Shown here: positions 19,796 through 31,763 of the stretch, in pieces | Numbering within the stretch: position 1 is the stretch's first letter | How the letters are laid out: each line of letters starts with the position of its first letter | Source: Trichoplax sp. H2 | Taxonomy: Eukaryota > Placozoa > Uniplacotomia > Trichoplacea | DNA length: 64,000 nt | Direction: 5' to 3' | NCBI GenBank assembly: GCA_003344405.1 | Contig: NOWV01000050.1 | Coordinates: 186,001-250,000 of the forward strand | Position numbers and translations under genes: made by a program | Notes under the pieces: generated by a model | Databases searched by the model: none | Seen by the model: the letters and a program-made list of their open reading frames with translations, nothing else | What the model was told of the DNA's origin: nothing

Positions 19796-22700
19796 CTAAT
19801 TGTCCTGAAGTTTAAGAAGCTTAAAACATGATATACAATTCATTATCCATTGAAATGTCACATAGTTGAAACTATGATGTCGTCGTACGATATGTTTCGT
19901 GCATTTCGGATCATAGACTATAAAACTACTAGATGGAAATATTTCTTCACTATGATATAATCGGCAATTGCTAGTAGATTCTTTTTCAGGACGTCGCGAT
20001 AGCACTGTACCCTCCCCGCGTTGTACTAATTCAATTAATTCTTCTTTACTTGGAGCAGGAGGCTTAAATTCGTTCATAAAATAAAACTTGCATTCATGAA
20101 ATAGCCCTGGTAACTAAATTAATAAACGTAACGATACAATATGGGATCAATAAATACAATATTTGTTAAATATCTTCATAAATTAAATTCAACAAATATA
20201 GAAATATGCTAAAATTTATTTATAAATGAGTTATAAAACCTTTAAACCACGATTTTCTCTAGCCCTTTTAGGAGTCACCATATCAGGTACGTCTTTGGAC
20301 CCTTTCAATTCGTAATCCATTTCATTCGCTGGGTACCCAAGCTTTAAGCTCTGTCTTGCCCCTAATAGTTCACCAAGCAGTATAATTTTAAATTGCTTTC
20401 CAGCATGTAACTTACAATAAAATGATAGCATGCAAATAGACATACAGCCAATATCCACAATCCATTTTCCAGCTAGAACGGCATTGAGATACTTTAAAGT
20501 TCTAGGGCAACAGCTATTTTCATCAGCAACGACGATGACATGTGTTACTAGAATGTTCAAATTTTAAAGCTTTTTAAGAAGTGAAAGACGATTTAGCGCT
20601 ATCTATAGTCTAAAATCGTAAGATGTAAAAACATTACTGTCGTTAGAGAACGTCATTAACGTCTTGAAATTCAGATCACGAATGCACTTATCAAGTAAAT
20701 CCTGAATCAAGAGAGAACACAGTATAGTGAATAGTATTGTAAGTAAAGTACGCCGGCAAATACTATCAAGAAGTTACTTTGTCATCTTTTTTCTTTAACC
20801 CACTTGGCAAGAGAACAATTTGAGGACTACGATGACTCTATAATTAAGATGTCAATTCAATTATAAAGTATTAGTAACCACAGAAGTGTTCAATTAATGA
20901 GAATATCATTCAATTGTTGTTATACCGGCATCGAAGCTACATCTACTGCTGAAGTATTGAGCTTCAATTGAATTGATCGATCATTAACTAGGCTATGTTG
21001 ATCGTCGCTCTCCTCGCCATTGCATGTCAATACGTCCAACAATCTAGCATTACTTGTACAGTCAGCAGGCGTTAACCCTTGACTATTCCTAAAATTTGTG
21101 AATATGTCACGTACGCACGTATATTGATGAGAATGATTGCTTTATCAACTGTTAAGAAATTATTGGCGTCAACATTTCTCGTTAACTGAACAGTGTTAAT
21201 TATCTATTGTACAATTACGGAATGATTATCTAGAAATTAGACCATTTATCTGATTTAGCTTACTTAATTGTTTTATCTGCTCCATGGCGTAATAAGGATT
21301 GCACAATCTCCATATGATTGTTGTAAACAGCATCATGTAATGGCGTCACGTTATCCATACCAAGTATATTCACATCACAGCCACTAGCTAATAATGTATT
21401 AACTGCCTGTAATTGGCCATAATTGCAAGCCTCATGCTGTAATATAATTATACACAATAAAGTTATAAAGTAAGGACAGATCTAATTTATAAATCTCTAC
21501 CATCCACTTAAGGATTTTTAAAATTAATTATTGCTTACCAATGGGCTCCATCCAGCAAAATCTTTAACATTTGGATCTACACCTTGTATTAATAGGCTCT
21601 TGATCTTTTCTTCGTCTCCCTACAACATAGTTCGCACGCTTCAATAAAGTCTTATATTTTTAAAATATTATCAATAACTTATTTTTCTTACTTTGATAGC
21701 AGCTAAATGTAGTTGTGTTTCGCCCTTGTTATTTCTTTTCACTTTTACTTTTTTATCGACGGCTGATACTTTACTACTCTTACTACTCTTTTCAGTCTTT
21801 TTATTCTTGACAACCAGATCGATTTGATCGTCATGCGAGGATTCTACCTTCCTTTTCCGTTGTGATACATTTTTTTCAGTTTTTTTCTCATCTGATTTAT
21901 CATATAGTCAACAGTGTTATATGAAAAATTTTATGTATTTACAATTTAATGATTTACCATTATAATTATTCTTATAGACTATGCAGTCAGTACGAGATTA
22001 GGCACTACTTTATTTGATTGCAAAAGAATAGATGATCCGATTTTCGTTAATGACATTTATACGCGTATAATTTATAATTTACATTACTAGTCTATTAATC
22101 AGCTAATTTGTGTCTATAGGCAATTTATAACTATTTTTAATATTTCATATTTAGTATCTTAGGATTAGGATTAACTATCATTGAAATTGTAATATATTCA
22201 AGTATTTTTTTTACTTACCATTAGTACTAGTGGGTATTACTTTGGTCGTTAACGATTTTAACTTTTCTAATGTACCGATAGCGCCTTCTAATTGACGATC
22301 GACTTTAATGTCTTTAGAGTAAAAGAATGCATTGCATCGTGCACAACGAGAGCCAGTAAAGCAACGACTATTTGAAGAAAGCCCAGAAGAGTATAAGAAT
22401 CATTGTTGAATATTATGATATATCCAATAACGTGATTAGAATTAAAATGCAAAATTGTAGGTAGTCCGATAGAAGATAAGAATACCATGATTTCACAAAT
22501 GTAAGGATTTAATTTAATTTAATTTAAAGTAAAAGTACCCAATTTCAAGACTCACATATCTAATAATTTAATAATTGTAAGATAGTCAACATTGAGGTAG
22601 ATGATACTGACCATCATTTTAATTTTATGCTATAAAATGGTTTAAAAGAAAAGCTTTGAGGCTTCAAGTTGTATTTTAGCCTCAAATAAATAGGCGTATT

Positions 22701-23570
22701 TAGTAATGTATTATCTCATGTTCCATGTAACTGATAATTAATTATCAGTTAGATGGAACATTAGATAATATCCTGTCAATCAGTAATGATTTCAAACATG
22801 ACTATTAGCGCACATTTAACAGCTTAAGTTAGGCTATGGATTACTAGAAGAAGACCTAGTTACTGTAGGAATGTAGGGTCTTCTTCCGCGTAGTTCGTGG
22901 TTAGGGTAACTCTTACTTAGTGTGCAATGATTTCAAGCATCACTATATTGTCATAGAAGCTATAATATTACAAGTATCATCAAGTTTTCCCTTTCCTTTA
23001 CGCTAATACCAGCTTAATTTAAAGTTAAGTCCTACTATGTAAGCAAGTTTTCTTTGGTAATATTGTTCTGTCCAGCTTGCGTTCTACAGAGGCTCCATTG
23101 AAAGTCGATGCGTACAGCATATAGTATGCACATATTGCAATAATGTACAGTACTCATGTACTGTCTATCTTACTATACAATATTGGAAGAAGTATCCTAT
23201 TTTACCTTTTATTTTACTTGCTATTTTCAATGCCTGTGAATTGTTGACAGTGTACTAATACGCACAACACCGCCTTAATCATATACGCTTGTTTTATGCT
23301 GTTTTATACAAGAAAAGGCAATTTCTATCGACCTTACCTACAGAAAAAGTGGCCACATTCTGCAGCTACCGAAGGCTTTGTCATTAATTTTTTACTATGA
23401 GATACAAAATGAATAAAACAACAACATTCAATAGCCAATCTTACCAACTCAAATTACCTCTTACCAGAAAAGACCTCTTCTAACGCAACCTACCAGACAC
23501 AACAGGATAGAGCATCACTTAATCTACTTAAAGCCTGAATTGTTTTCGGCCACGGGGACTCGACGGCCAT
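19796..23570 (-). CDS. BARD1: BARD1, RING/ankyrin/BRCT partner of BRCA1
   Basis: BARD1 forms the nuclear E3 ubiquitin ligase with BRCA1. 12 exons (high to low): 23570-23494, 23394-23338, 22367-22219, 21891-21692, 21619-21539, 21436-21264, 21088-20926, 20837-20778, 20701-20638, 20547-20446, 20361-20248, 20106-19796. All phases close, giving 516 residues (human 777). RING C3HC4: C23, C26, C39, H41, C44, C47, C53, C56. It continues into SKDIKVDRQLEGA, matching the helix after the human RING. A short Lys-rich linker precedes ankyrin repeats (KGETQLHLAAIKGDEEKI; GWSPLHEACNYGQLQAV; TPLHDAVYNNHMEIVQSLL) and two BRCT repeats (THVIVVADENS, AGKWIVDIGWARQ; KFYFMNEFKPPAPSKEELIE). The linker between RING and ankyrin is much shorter than in vertebrates. 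The donor at 20248 (GTTTAA) is weak but is the only one in phase. Confidence 0.95.
22711..22768. repeat. Long hairpin in BARD1 intron 2
   Basis: Arms of about 29 bp meet with no loop around CTGATAATTAATTATCAG. The outer parts TTATCTCATGTTCCATGTAA and TTAGATGGAACATTAGATAA pair with two mismatches. It may be a palindromic MITE remnant. The intron (22368-23337) is long for this window. A weaker stem follows at about 22845-22887 (GAAGAAGACC with GGGTCTTCTTC). Confidence 0.6.
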
Positions 23571-23721
23571 TTTGTTGAAATTTTTTATTTCTTGGTAGTT
23601 CAGTGAATTTCAATGAAAGCTGTCAAAATGAAGGACGAGGCGACAACTTGCAAGTGGCGTCAAGCTACACTACAAAACAATTGGTTAAAAATCGCGCCAC
23701 GCTTTCTGATACGCCGTCACG

Positions 23722-23816
23722 TTTACTGATACTGTACAGTGTACAGTATCAGTAAACTCTTACAGTACGGTACTGTAATGATACTGTACACACTGTACTG
23801 TACTGTACTGTAAAGG
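23722..23816. repeat. TACTGTA array with 37-bp perfect palindrome upstream of BARD1
   Basis: 23722-23758 is a perfect inverted repeat with 18-base arms (GTTTACTGATACTGTACA) around one G. It is followed by more TACTGTA words and an alternating ACTGTACTGTACTGTA run to 23816. It lies about 150 bp upstream of the BARD1 start codon, between BARD1 and MED1. Confidence 0.8.
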
Positions 23817-25554
23817 GTAGTCCGATCCGGGACCGGACTAGTCCTGTCTTAGTTAACAAGTCCATAGCAAGATGGAAATTCTAGGTGGAGGTAAAATGCC
23901 TCTAAGCTTCGTAGTTCGCAGAACAATTTTAAGGACTAATATCGGAAATACCTGAAAATACAATTCGAAAATACAGTAGTATGAAAAGTAGTCTGCACTG
24001 AATAACGATAATATAGCACAGTGAAGCAAAACACGATTCTGTATCGCTTACGGAAGTAGCACTACACTAGTGAATTCAAGTGGATAGTAGTTAACAGTAA
24101 TCAACATTGCCCATATACGAGTAGTCTACACTGACGAATTTTGAGCGAGCAAAGTTTTTCACCAAATGCGGAACACGAGTACATACTGTATCAGATCTCT
24201 CATACAGTTAGGGTGTTAATTTAATTCACTATATTTCGCTCTGTATAGAGTCAAGGCTTAACACTTTTGTTAATTCTTATACTGTTGAAGTACTGTACAG
24301 TAATCTACTACTTTTGACTAACTTGAAAAGAAGTCGGCTTGAAACACTTGGAAGGAGTTGTCATCTTGTGTGATTGGATAACTTATCCAAACCTATTTTA
24401 TCTTAGCCTTAGCCCTTACCAATAAAATGAATCGTGAAAAAGGACTACTGTTGTAGTATTTTTTAGTCGTCGTGCTGCAATTGTACTCAGGGTAACACAA
24501 GTATGCATATCAACACATGAGATTGAAAATGAATTTTTATTGAGATGGCTCACGCATTATTATGTGAAGTACAATCTACGCTAAACCCTCTCGCTGCATG
24601 ATCGTGAGATAGTATACCCTATTGCAATACGACAGATTCCCAAGTAGACGAAATCTACAACACGATACTTTAATAAAGTATTAGTATACAAAGTAATTGC
24701 AGATTCAATCCACGTACAGATGTTAAAATCATAAAATTTCAAAATCCGTTTATCTAAATCATCCTAATACAGGAGGACTAAAATAGCAACAATTAAACAA
24801 TGTTTTATGTATCGAACTGGATAGCTAAATAGCATTATTAATTTCGGAAAAGAATATTCACCAGCAACCTCAATAACCAATGGGTTAATCAATGTTTAAA
24901 CGGAAGGTACAATCAGTGTCAATTCAAAGTACACATTGCTAAATACGTTTAAAGCTCATAACAGAATAATAATCAAATATTGACTAATAGAATCCAATAA
25001 CTTAGTATATCACTGAAATCAGTGCAAGGTGAAAATATTACAGATAACTACATAAGATTTGGATAATTTCAAAAAGTTATTCCACAAAAAAACATTTAAT
25101 TTTGATACATTATAAACAATTTGATACATAGCAACAGTAGTATTTATTTATAATAATAGTGTAGATATAGTCTACATCGTTTTTAAAAGTGTACATCGAA
25201 TGCTATATTCAACATACAATCGAATAAGGTAATCTTGCCAATTTAGAAAGAAATAGCAGGCCGAATAAATATACAGTACTAAGGTATAAAATTACCATTG
25301 CTGAAAGTAATGTCACATAGTGATAGACCATAGAAGTTAGTTTATTAATTATATTATCGAAGCCACACAATCACTACAATTTCTGTCACTCAGAAAAAAG
25401 TATTGCTAGTTAGCCAGTACCATATTCGCATTCAAAAATTGGCATTTGGGGTAATTTTCGATATAGACTGTAAATTTTGAATTATCATAAAAAATTACAG
25501 CCTATTTATTTTCGAGTTATATTCATTATATGTTTATTTTACAACCAAACCGAA
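23817..25554. other. BARD1-MED1 spacer
   Basis: About 1.7 kb between the BARD1 start side and the MED1 stop. No coding exon could be supported on either strand. A few isolated TACTGTACAG words occur (for example 24293-24301). Part of it is presumably the MED1 3' UTR. Confidence 0.5.
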
Positions 25555-28500
25555 TTAGTTATTTTCTTCCTCTTCTAATTCCTTATCTGGCTCACCAATT
25601 ATCGAACCTATCTGAGCAAAGCTATCATCCATTTCCGGAGAATTATAACTCGCAAGCCCTAAAAGATTTTGCTCAGCTCCAGCAATCATTTCTTCATCAA
25701 GTTCAGTTTCATCCTCTCGAGATAAACCTAACAATTTACTAATCGTAGGGTCATTGATACTGGGCAAACTAGATGGATCGTCACTTTTCTCCAAATTGAC
25801 GGAACCACTCCCAGCAAGATCAGATATAGCACTTAATAGATCTGCCCCTTCCATTCCAGGATCACTAGTTGCAACCATACTATCTTCAACAGAGAGTATA
25901 GATCCAGTAATAACTTCATCAATAGATGTTATCATTATATTGCCATCGCTATCCATCTCACCAATACTTGCAGGATTGGGCAAGCGATCTATTTCATCAC
26001 GATCGCTTTCCGGAATTGACACGTCATTAATGGGCTCAGAATTACTTTCAGCTGTAGTATTACTCAAATCGACTGTTTGAAGATAAGTCGCTGGGTCTTT
26101 CGACAACGTCGAAGGAGAATCATGTACAGTGTTATGAACAAAAGCTTCTAACTCAGATACCACTCTAGCATCAGCAGGCTCTTCAATAGCCGATGTCACA
26201 ATATTTTCAACTACTGGTTCAGGTTCATGATTATTTTCATCTTCAGGTTTATCATTCATTTCTGACATTTTACTGTATTCAGTCTCTCCAACAATAGGAG
26301 ATTCCATGACATCAGTATCTTCAATAAACACCTTGGTAGGTGGTGTTTCAATTTCATTATTATCATTACTAGCAGACTTTGTTTCTGTTACTGAGCCTGT
26401 ACCAGCCTCAACTACGCGTACAGCCGATTCTTGTCCGAAATCGTTTACATTCGCTTCTGTTTAAAAAATAATAACGTTAAATATCAGTAGCATTATAACC
26501 GTTGCAAGCAGTAATAATGACTGGTATTGAAAAATTTTTACCTTCAATTTCACTATCATTACGTTTACGTTTAGTAGGATTTTGTTCAACAGCATCAGTT
26601 AACTTCATTGATAAACTAGTAGTTGGTGAAAGAATATTAGAAAATTGCATAACTTGGTTTTCTGCATCGGTGCTTCCAGCTGAACTTGGAATCGCAATAT
26701 CGTGACTGTCTCCCTGCTGATTCGCCGAATAACTGACGGATTTACGTAATATCGCCCTTAGCGTAACTGGTATGCTTAAGCAACTAAAGCATAGCAAAGC
26801 AAATTGTGGTAGCCTCCCATTAGTCCATATTTCGTATAAACATAATAGACAGATTACAACATACATTTATAGTATAAATTGTATAACAAACTAATATAAT
26901 ATTCTTATCTTACGCCTGCAGTATTCTTGTAATGTACTCGTCTGTACAGAATGATACATCTCCCGGACATACGCACGCACGCCCCGACACCGTTCCATTT
27001 TCGTTGACACTAATTTCAACTATAAAGAACAATTTTATGTACTTTTTCATGGAGATGAGGACATATGCACAATTCATACTGCACAACATCTTACCAGACA
27101 TGAGAAAATCACTTAACGGATGCTGAAAAGTTAAACATAACAAATTGGGCGGGAAAGTAATGACTTCAAATGTTGTAATTCCTACTTCATCATCTATATT
27201 TTAAAGAGATTACAATAAGCCAGAGACTCACAATCAATTAAAAAGTATAATAATCAGATCGCGTAAATCATTTAACTATTTTTACCTCTGAGATCGTTCG
27301 GCTGTCCACATACGCAACTGCTAATTAATTCGTTGAAAACTATCTGTTGTCTTAATAGCTACACACGAGTAAGAATCAAACATGAAATTTTAAAGAACGT
27401 ACTATAAATGCACTTTCATTCATTAATGTATATAATATTCTAAATCTGCACTACCGTAATAATACGCGGAACTTGTTGAGGATTTAAAAAAGGGATTCTT
27501 TTGACGTTTAATGTTCCCAATGGTACTGAATCCAACGATTTACAGAAAACATATTTCTGCTTCTGATCCGGTAATTTCTGAGTGACACAAAATATCAAGT
27601 TGAGATAAAGTAGTATGAAATATTTCCAAGAAGTTAACTACTTACAACAACAAAAGAGGAGTTTCGATTCCGATGAAAGCCATTTTTTGCTTTTTCCTCA
27701 CGAAACTATGGTAAAGATGCAAAAGAATACAATTTATAATGCTGTAAAAATCGAATCTTATCATAAATACTAAATTATCAAACAGTCAGCATACGTTTGA
27801 TGCAAGTAAATCTTCAATGGTAGCCGAGGACGAATTTATATAGACTTTGTCTATAAAAAAGTAAGCAAGTATTCATGAAGTATGGACAGGGTACGATAAT
27901 TCATAGCGGCTATCATCGAATACCTTGTCCTTTCACAATCTTATAGATTTTTGCCATTATACTCGCATCCACAGGAATAAAGTCATCAAAGACTAAAACA
28001 AAACTCGCAGGTAATTCTGCACTGTTTTCGTTACATAATTTTTTGTAACTAAATTTAATAAAATAATATTCGAAAAATTTTATTAAAAAAATCATCCATT
28101 GTATGGATACGGTTTCAAAATTAGATAAATAAGATGGAGCACCAACCTTGGTACGTCAGTAACCTGAGTTGGTAGAACAACTACAGGCAGCTTTGGTAAT
28201 AAACACTTTTTCCCTTGTTCGATTAAAACGGAAGCTGAAAATCCGATTGCTCTACCTTTGATAATTGCATCTATGATAATAGTAATCATTTTAGTTCAAA
28301 TATCTGAATGATGTTAACACATGTACATTATACAGTGTGCCTATAAGAATCTGTATCTACCAATTACCTTCTAAATTAATTTTTTCGCTAGTGTTATTAT
28401 CGAACATATCTTTTGGAGAAATATAGAAGGTAAGCTTCATAGGTAGACCTACAAAACCGCAAAATGATTATAAACCTGACAAAACTGTTCTAATATACAA

Positions 28501-30869
28501 TAAAATAATATTAAATTAGTTATAAAGTATATATACTATAGACTGTACAGACCTCCTTCTCTTTCAGTTACATGGCCGACATAGCCTTTGTTAATAATTT
28601 CCATTGGATTATTTTGGCCTGATAAACTAGACAAGAATAAAAGAATATCTCAACACTTACTGATGTTGTTTTTCTACAAAAATACGGTAATAAATATCGT
28701 CTTGAAACTCATATCATATATCTATCTTACTTTTGATATGCAGCTAATGTTGACAGATCAGTTTCCACTGCTTGTAAAGCCATAAATGCCAAACTTTTTT
28801 CAGTACTTAAAGATATAAAACGGACACAAATTTAAGAAAATAGCCCTTTCTAGCCTTGCTAAAGCATTACTCAAATAGAAATCGATAGCTGCAAAAATAT
28901 ACTAATGAAACCAGTGAATGTCCAGTTGAAAGTTTAATGTATCATTCAATTTAAAAATACAATAATACCCACTTGCGTGCTAAGATTAAGGAATAGTCAG
29001 GGACACTACAATTGGCTATGTACTCCGTATAATTTTAACAATGCTGCAAGCGTATGATAACCTACCTTGTACCAAATAGTTGGTAGAGGCTTGATAAGCC
29101 TAGTAAATGCTTCTTGAATTCCTGAAATTGGCGTTTCCTATAGTTTACGATTTCAAAGATATTCAGAAATTTACCTCAGTGTTACGGAATTTTAACAAAA
29201 ATGTCTCGAAGGCACTTTAAAAGATAAACATCTTATGCATAAATAATCACCTAAGTAGATCGGTCATAACGGGAGTAACCTATCAATAAGAAATAATTAT
29301 AGTTCCTATTATATATTTTAATTTAATACAGACGTAGTATACCAGCCGTATGTCTAAGATATCCATGTTTTGCACCAATTCTTCATTATTTTAAAATAGC
29401 AAGTAGACATGTTTTGCACTTACTTTAGGATCTTCTCCATGAACAACTTTAACTTCTGTTACCTCTTTATGATTTTTCAAAGTTATCTATATAAATGTAC
29501 GTACGTTGATGAATGTCATCGTTATGTCAATAATTTGTTCCTGAAACTTTATCTAGTAGACTATGATACATCCACTAACCTCGACGTAAAACATATCCGA
29601 AGAAATGAAGCAATTGTCCCCATGGTGAACAAATTTTAAACTGAAAAATTTTAAAATTGAAATAAATTTGCTTCTTTTACGTTGCCTTTAAGCATCAAGT
29701 TGATTTAAGTATCTAGCTAATACGAGAGGTCTAATATCATAGCGTTGCAATGAATATTAAATATACTGACTTGGCACTTCTTGCAATTATCTCAAGGTAA
29801 GGTATATAATCGGTATCGCTTGCTGCAATAAATATTAAAGTTATGTAAGTAAGCTATCAGGCTCAATATGACTTATTTATAGCTATATATGCTTCTCCTA
29901 TTTTTTATCAACAGGAGCCATGTTAAAGTAGCATTCATATTTTCTACGTTGAAATAAGTTGATAGGAAGAAATATATGATTTACCTGACGAATGTACACC
30001 TAAAGATTCAATGATATTTCTCAAATATGATTTGATGTATTTACAATTTTCTTGCTGCTGGAATTTATCCTATCCAAGAAAAAAGGGGCAATTTAATAAA
30101 TCAATCAAGTGATATTATCCAAAATCATTGCAGTCTACACCCTGTTGCATGGGCATTAGCATACAAGGAGATTAAATTAATCAATGGTGGTAATAACAAT
30201 AGTTTATGGCAAGCTGAAGATCCATCGTAGAATTGAGTCAACTTTATATAAGCATGACAGCGATCTTTCATTACTTAATTTAACTAAACTATTTTTCATA
30301 ACATTTCTAAATATAACTGGCAATCATGATACATTGAGAAATGAATTCAAGTGGATAGTAGACTTGATGTCGCTGACCTGGCATAACAGAAGAATCCGAG
30401 AACTATTATCCATTTGTAGAATATTATCCAGGTGTTGCTTCATATTGGCGATTGAATTTTTAAAATTAGCGTGGATTTGATTGAAGTTATTTTCAGCAAA
30501 AGGATGAACTACAAAAATAACAATCCATCCATTCATTTTCAAGTCAAATCATCATCCAACTTGCAAAGAAGATGGAATCCATTGTGATGTCAGGGCAACC
30601 GACAGTTATTACTACGCTCCATATAGTACGGCTGCAAGCGCGGTTTGCAATACGTACAATACTATGAACATTTTACCGTGGTGTTTATCGCTTACATAGA
30701 ACAATAATAAAAAGACATTGAAAAACGACCCTATATCACATTATCCACATCGATATATTTCCTATTGATAGAGCTTACTTTTACTTCCATCGCTATCTGA
30801 ATGAATGAATTCGTCTTGTAATCCCTTTAAAATCTCCTTCCATTTCTCGATCTCGTTACCTATCGACAT
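25555..30869 (-). CDS. MED1: Mediator subunit MED1
   Basis: MED1 links activators to Mediator and RNA polymerase II. 21 exons: 30869-30779, 30508-30333, 30069-29985, 29822-29771, 29640-29580, 29486-29424, 29279-29251, 29137-29066, 28805-28731, 28626-28553, 28448-28368, 28270-28147, 28021-27924, 27811-27795, 27705-27646, 27577-27455, 27358-27286, 27193-27095, 27019-26914, 26783-26542, 26456-25555. Phases close, giving 900 residues. Family landmarks in order: NCFISSDMFYVE; EFKKHLLGLSSLYQL; FMALQAVETDLST; GYVGHVTEREGG; KLTFYISPKDMFDNN; LPASFVLVFDDFIPV; GTLNVKRIPFLNPQQVPRI; LLRQQIVFNELISSCV; LTFQHPLSDFL; FCTDEYITRILQACLSIPV. The conserved N-terminal domain is followed by a KRKR patch and one long acidic Ser-rich exon ending ELEEEENN. 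The vertebrate tail of about 1000 residues is missing, and I see no LXXLL box in the tail (nearest ISKLL). Confidence 0.94.
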
Positions 30870-31763
30870 GATGAACGCTGTTTGCTTGGCCCAAGCCTCT
30901 CAGTGATTACCTTGAGTCAGGCTGTCAGTGAACATTGCGGTCATGCTACAGTAGAAGGTACTACAACAGAGCACTGCCCAGTCTGATACTGTCACTGTTA
31001 ACTGTGTCTTAAGATTGTTCACCATAACAAAGAATTTGTGCTAAAGGCCTGCAGTACACAGGTCGTGACTGGCCGACTCGTTCGTTACCATACTGGCGCG
31101 GTAAAGTATCCGACTGCAGTAGTCCGTCCATACTGTAATCATCAGACAACCATCAACAGAAAATTTGTATACAGTACTGTAGACCTGTAGTAGTACAGTA
31201 CAGTGTACAGTACTATTCGGTACTGTACTATGTACTGTAATCTACAGTATGTTATACTGTACACTGTACAGTACAGTATTGTACAATGTACTGTACAGTA
31301 CTGTCTACTGTTAATACTGTACTGAACTGAACTGAACTGAACCGTAAACGAGAGATGCGTAGATTCACTACTGCAGCAGTCCGTCCATAACTGTAATCAT
31401 CAGACAACCACCAACAGAAAATTTGTATACTGTACTGTACTGTACAGTAGTCTGTAGTAATACTACAGTGTATTCGGTACTGTACTATGTACTGTACTTT
31501 ACAATATACTGTACTGTACATGTACTGTATTATACAGTACAGTACAGTACTGTACTGTACAGTACTGTACTGTCTACTGTTAATACATGTACTGTACAGT
31601 GTACAGTACTGTACCGTACAGCTGTACTGAACTGCACTGAACTGAACTGAACTGTAAACGAGAGATCCGTAGATTCACTCATTGGACTCAGCTGGTGCTG
31701 CTGCTGTTGGTGCCTCCAACATTGAAAATTTCAACCTCCATCACAGCCCATGAATCAACAATT
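30870..31763. promoter_or_regulatory. Bidirectional MED1/MPLKIP promoter interval
   Basis: The MED1 start codon (minus strand, 30869) and the MPLKIP start codon (plus strand, 31764) diverge across 894 bp, so both promoters must lie here. Most of it is the duplicated TACTGTA unit. No TATA box stands out. The assignment rests on gene orientation. Confidence 0.6.
31113..31680. repeat. Duplicated TACTGTA-rich unit between MED1 and MPLKIP
   Basis: Two direct copies, about 31113-31368 and 31369-31680. Each begins near CAGTCCGTCCAT and AATCATCAGACAACCA, runs through TACTGTAC palindromes, then a GAACT run, and ends CGTAGATTCACT. The copies differ by small changes within the palindromic core. Open frames on both strands here (31252-31521, 31423-31650) are repeat artefacts. 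Confidence 0.8.

Noticed and set aside
25530-26080. Plus-strand frames opposite the MED1 terminal exon
   Set aside because: Shadows of the long MED1 tail exon; codon pattern follows the minus-strand frame.
29355-29392. Candidate MED1 exon containing ELVQ
   Set aside because: It resembled the human ELVQQL, but the frame needs non-canonical splice sites on both sides. The 29-nt exon at 29279-29251 fits phase and alignment length exactly.
31252-31650. Open frames rich in YCTVQYS on both strands
   Set aside because: Direct translation of TACTGTACAGTA repeats; both strands give the same composition.
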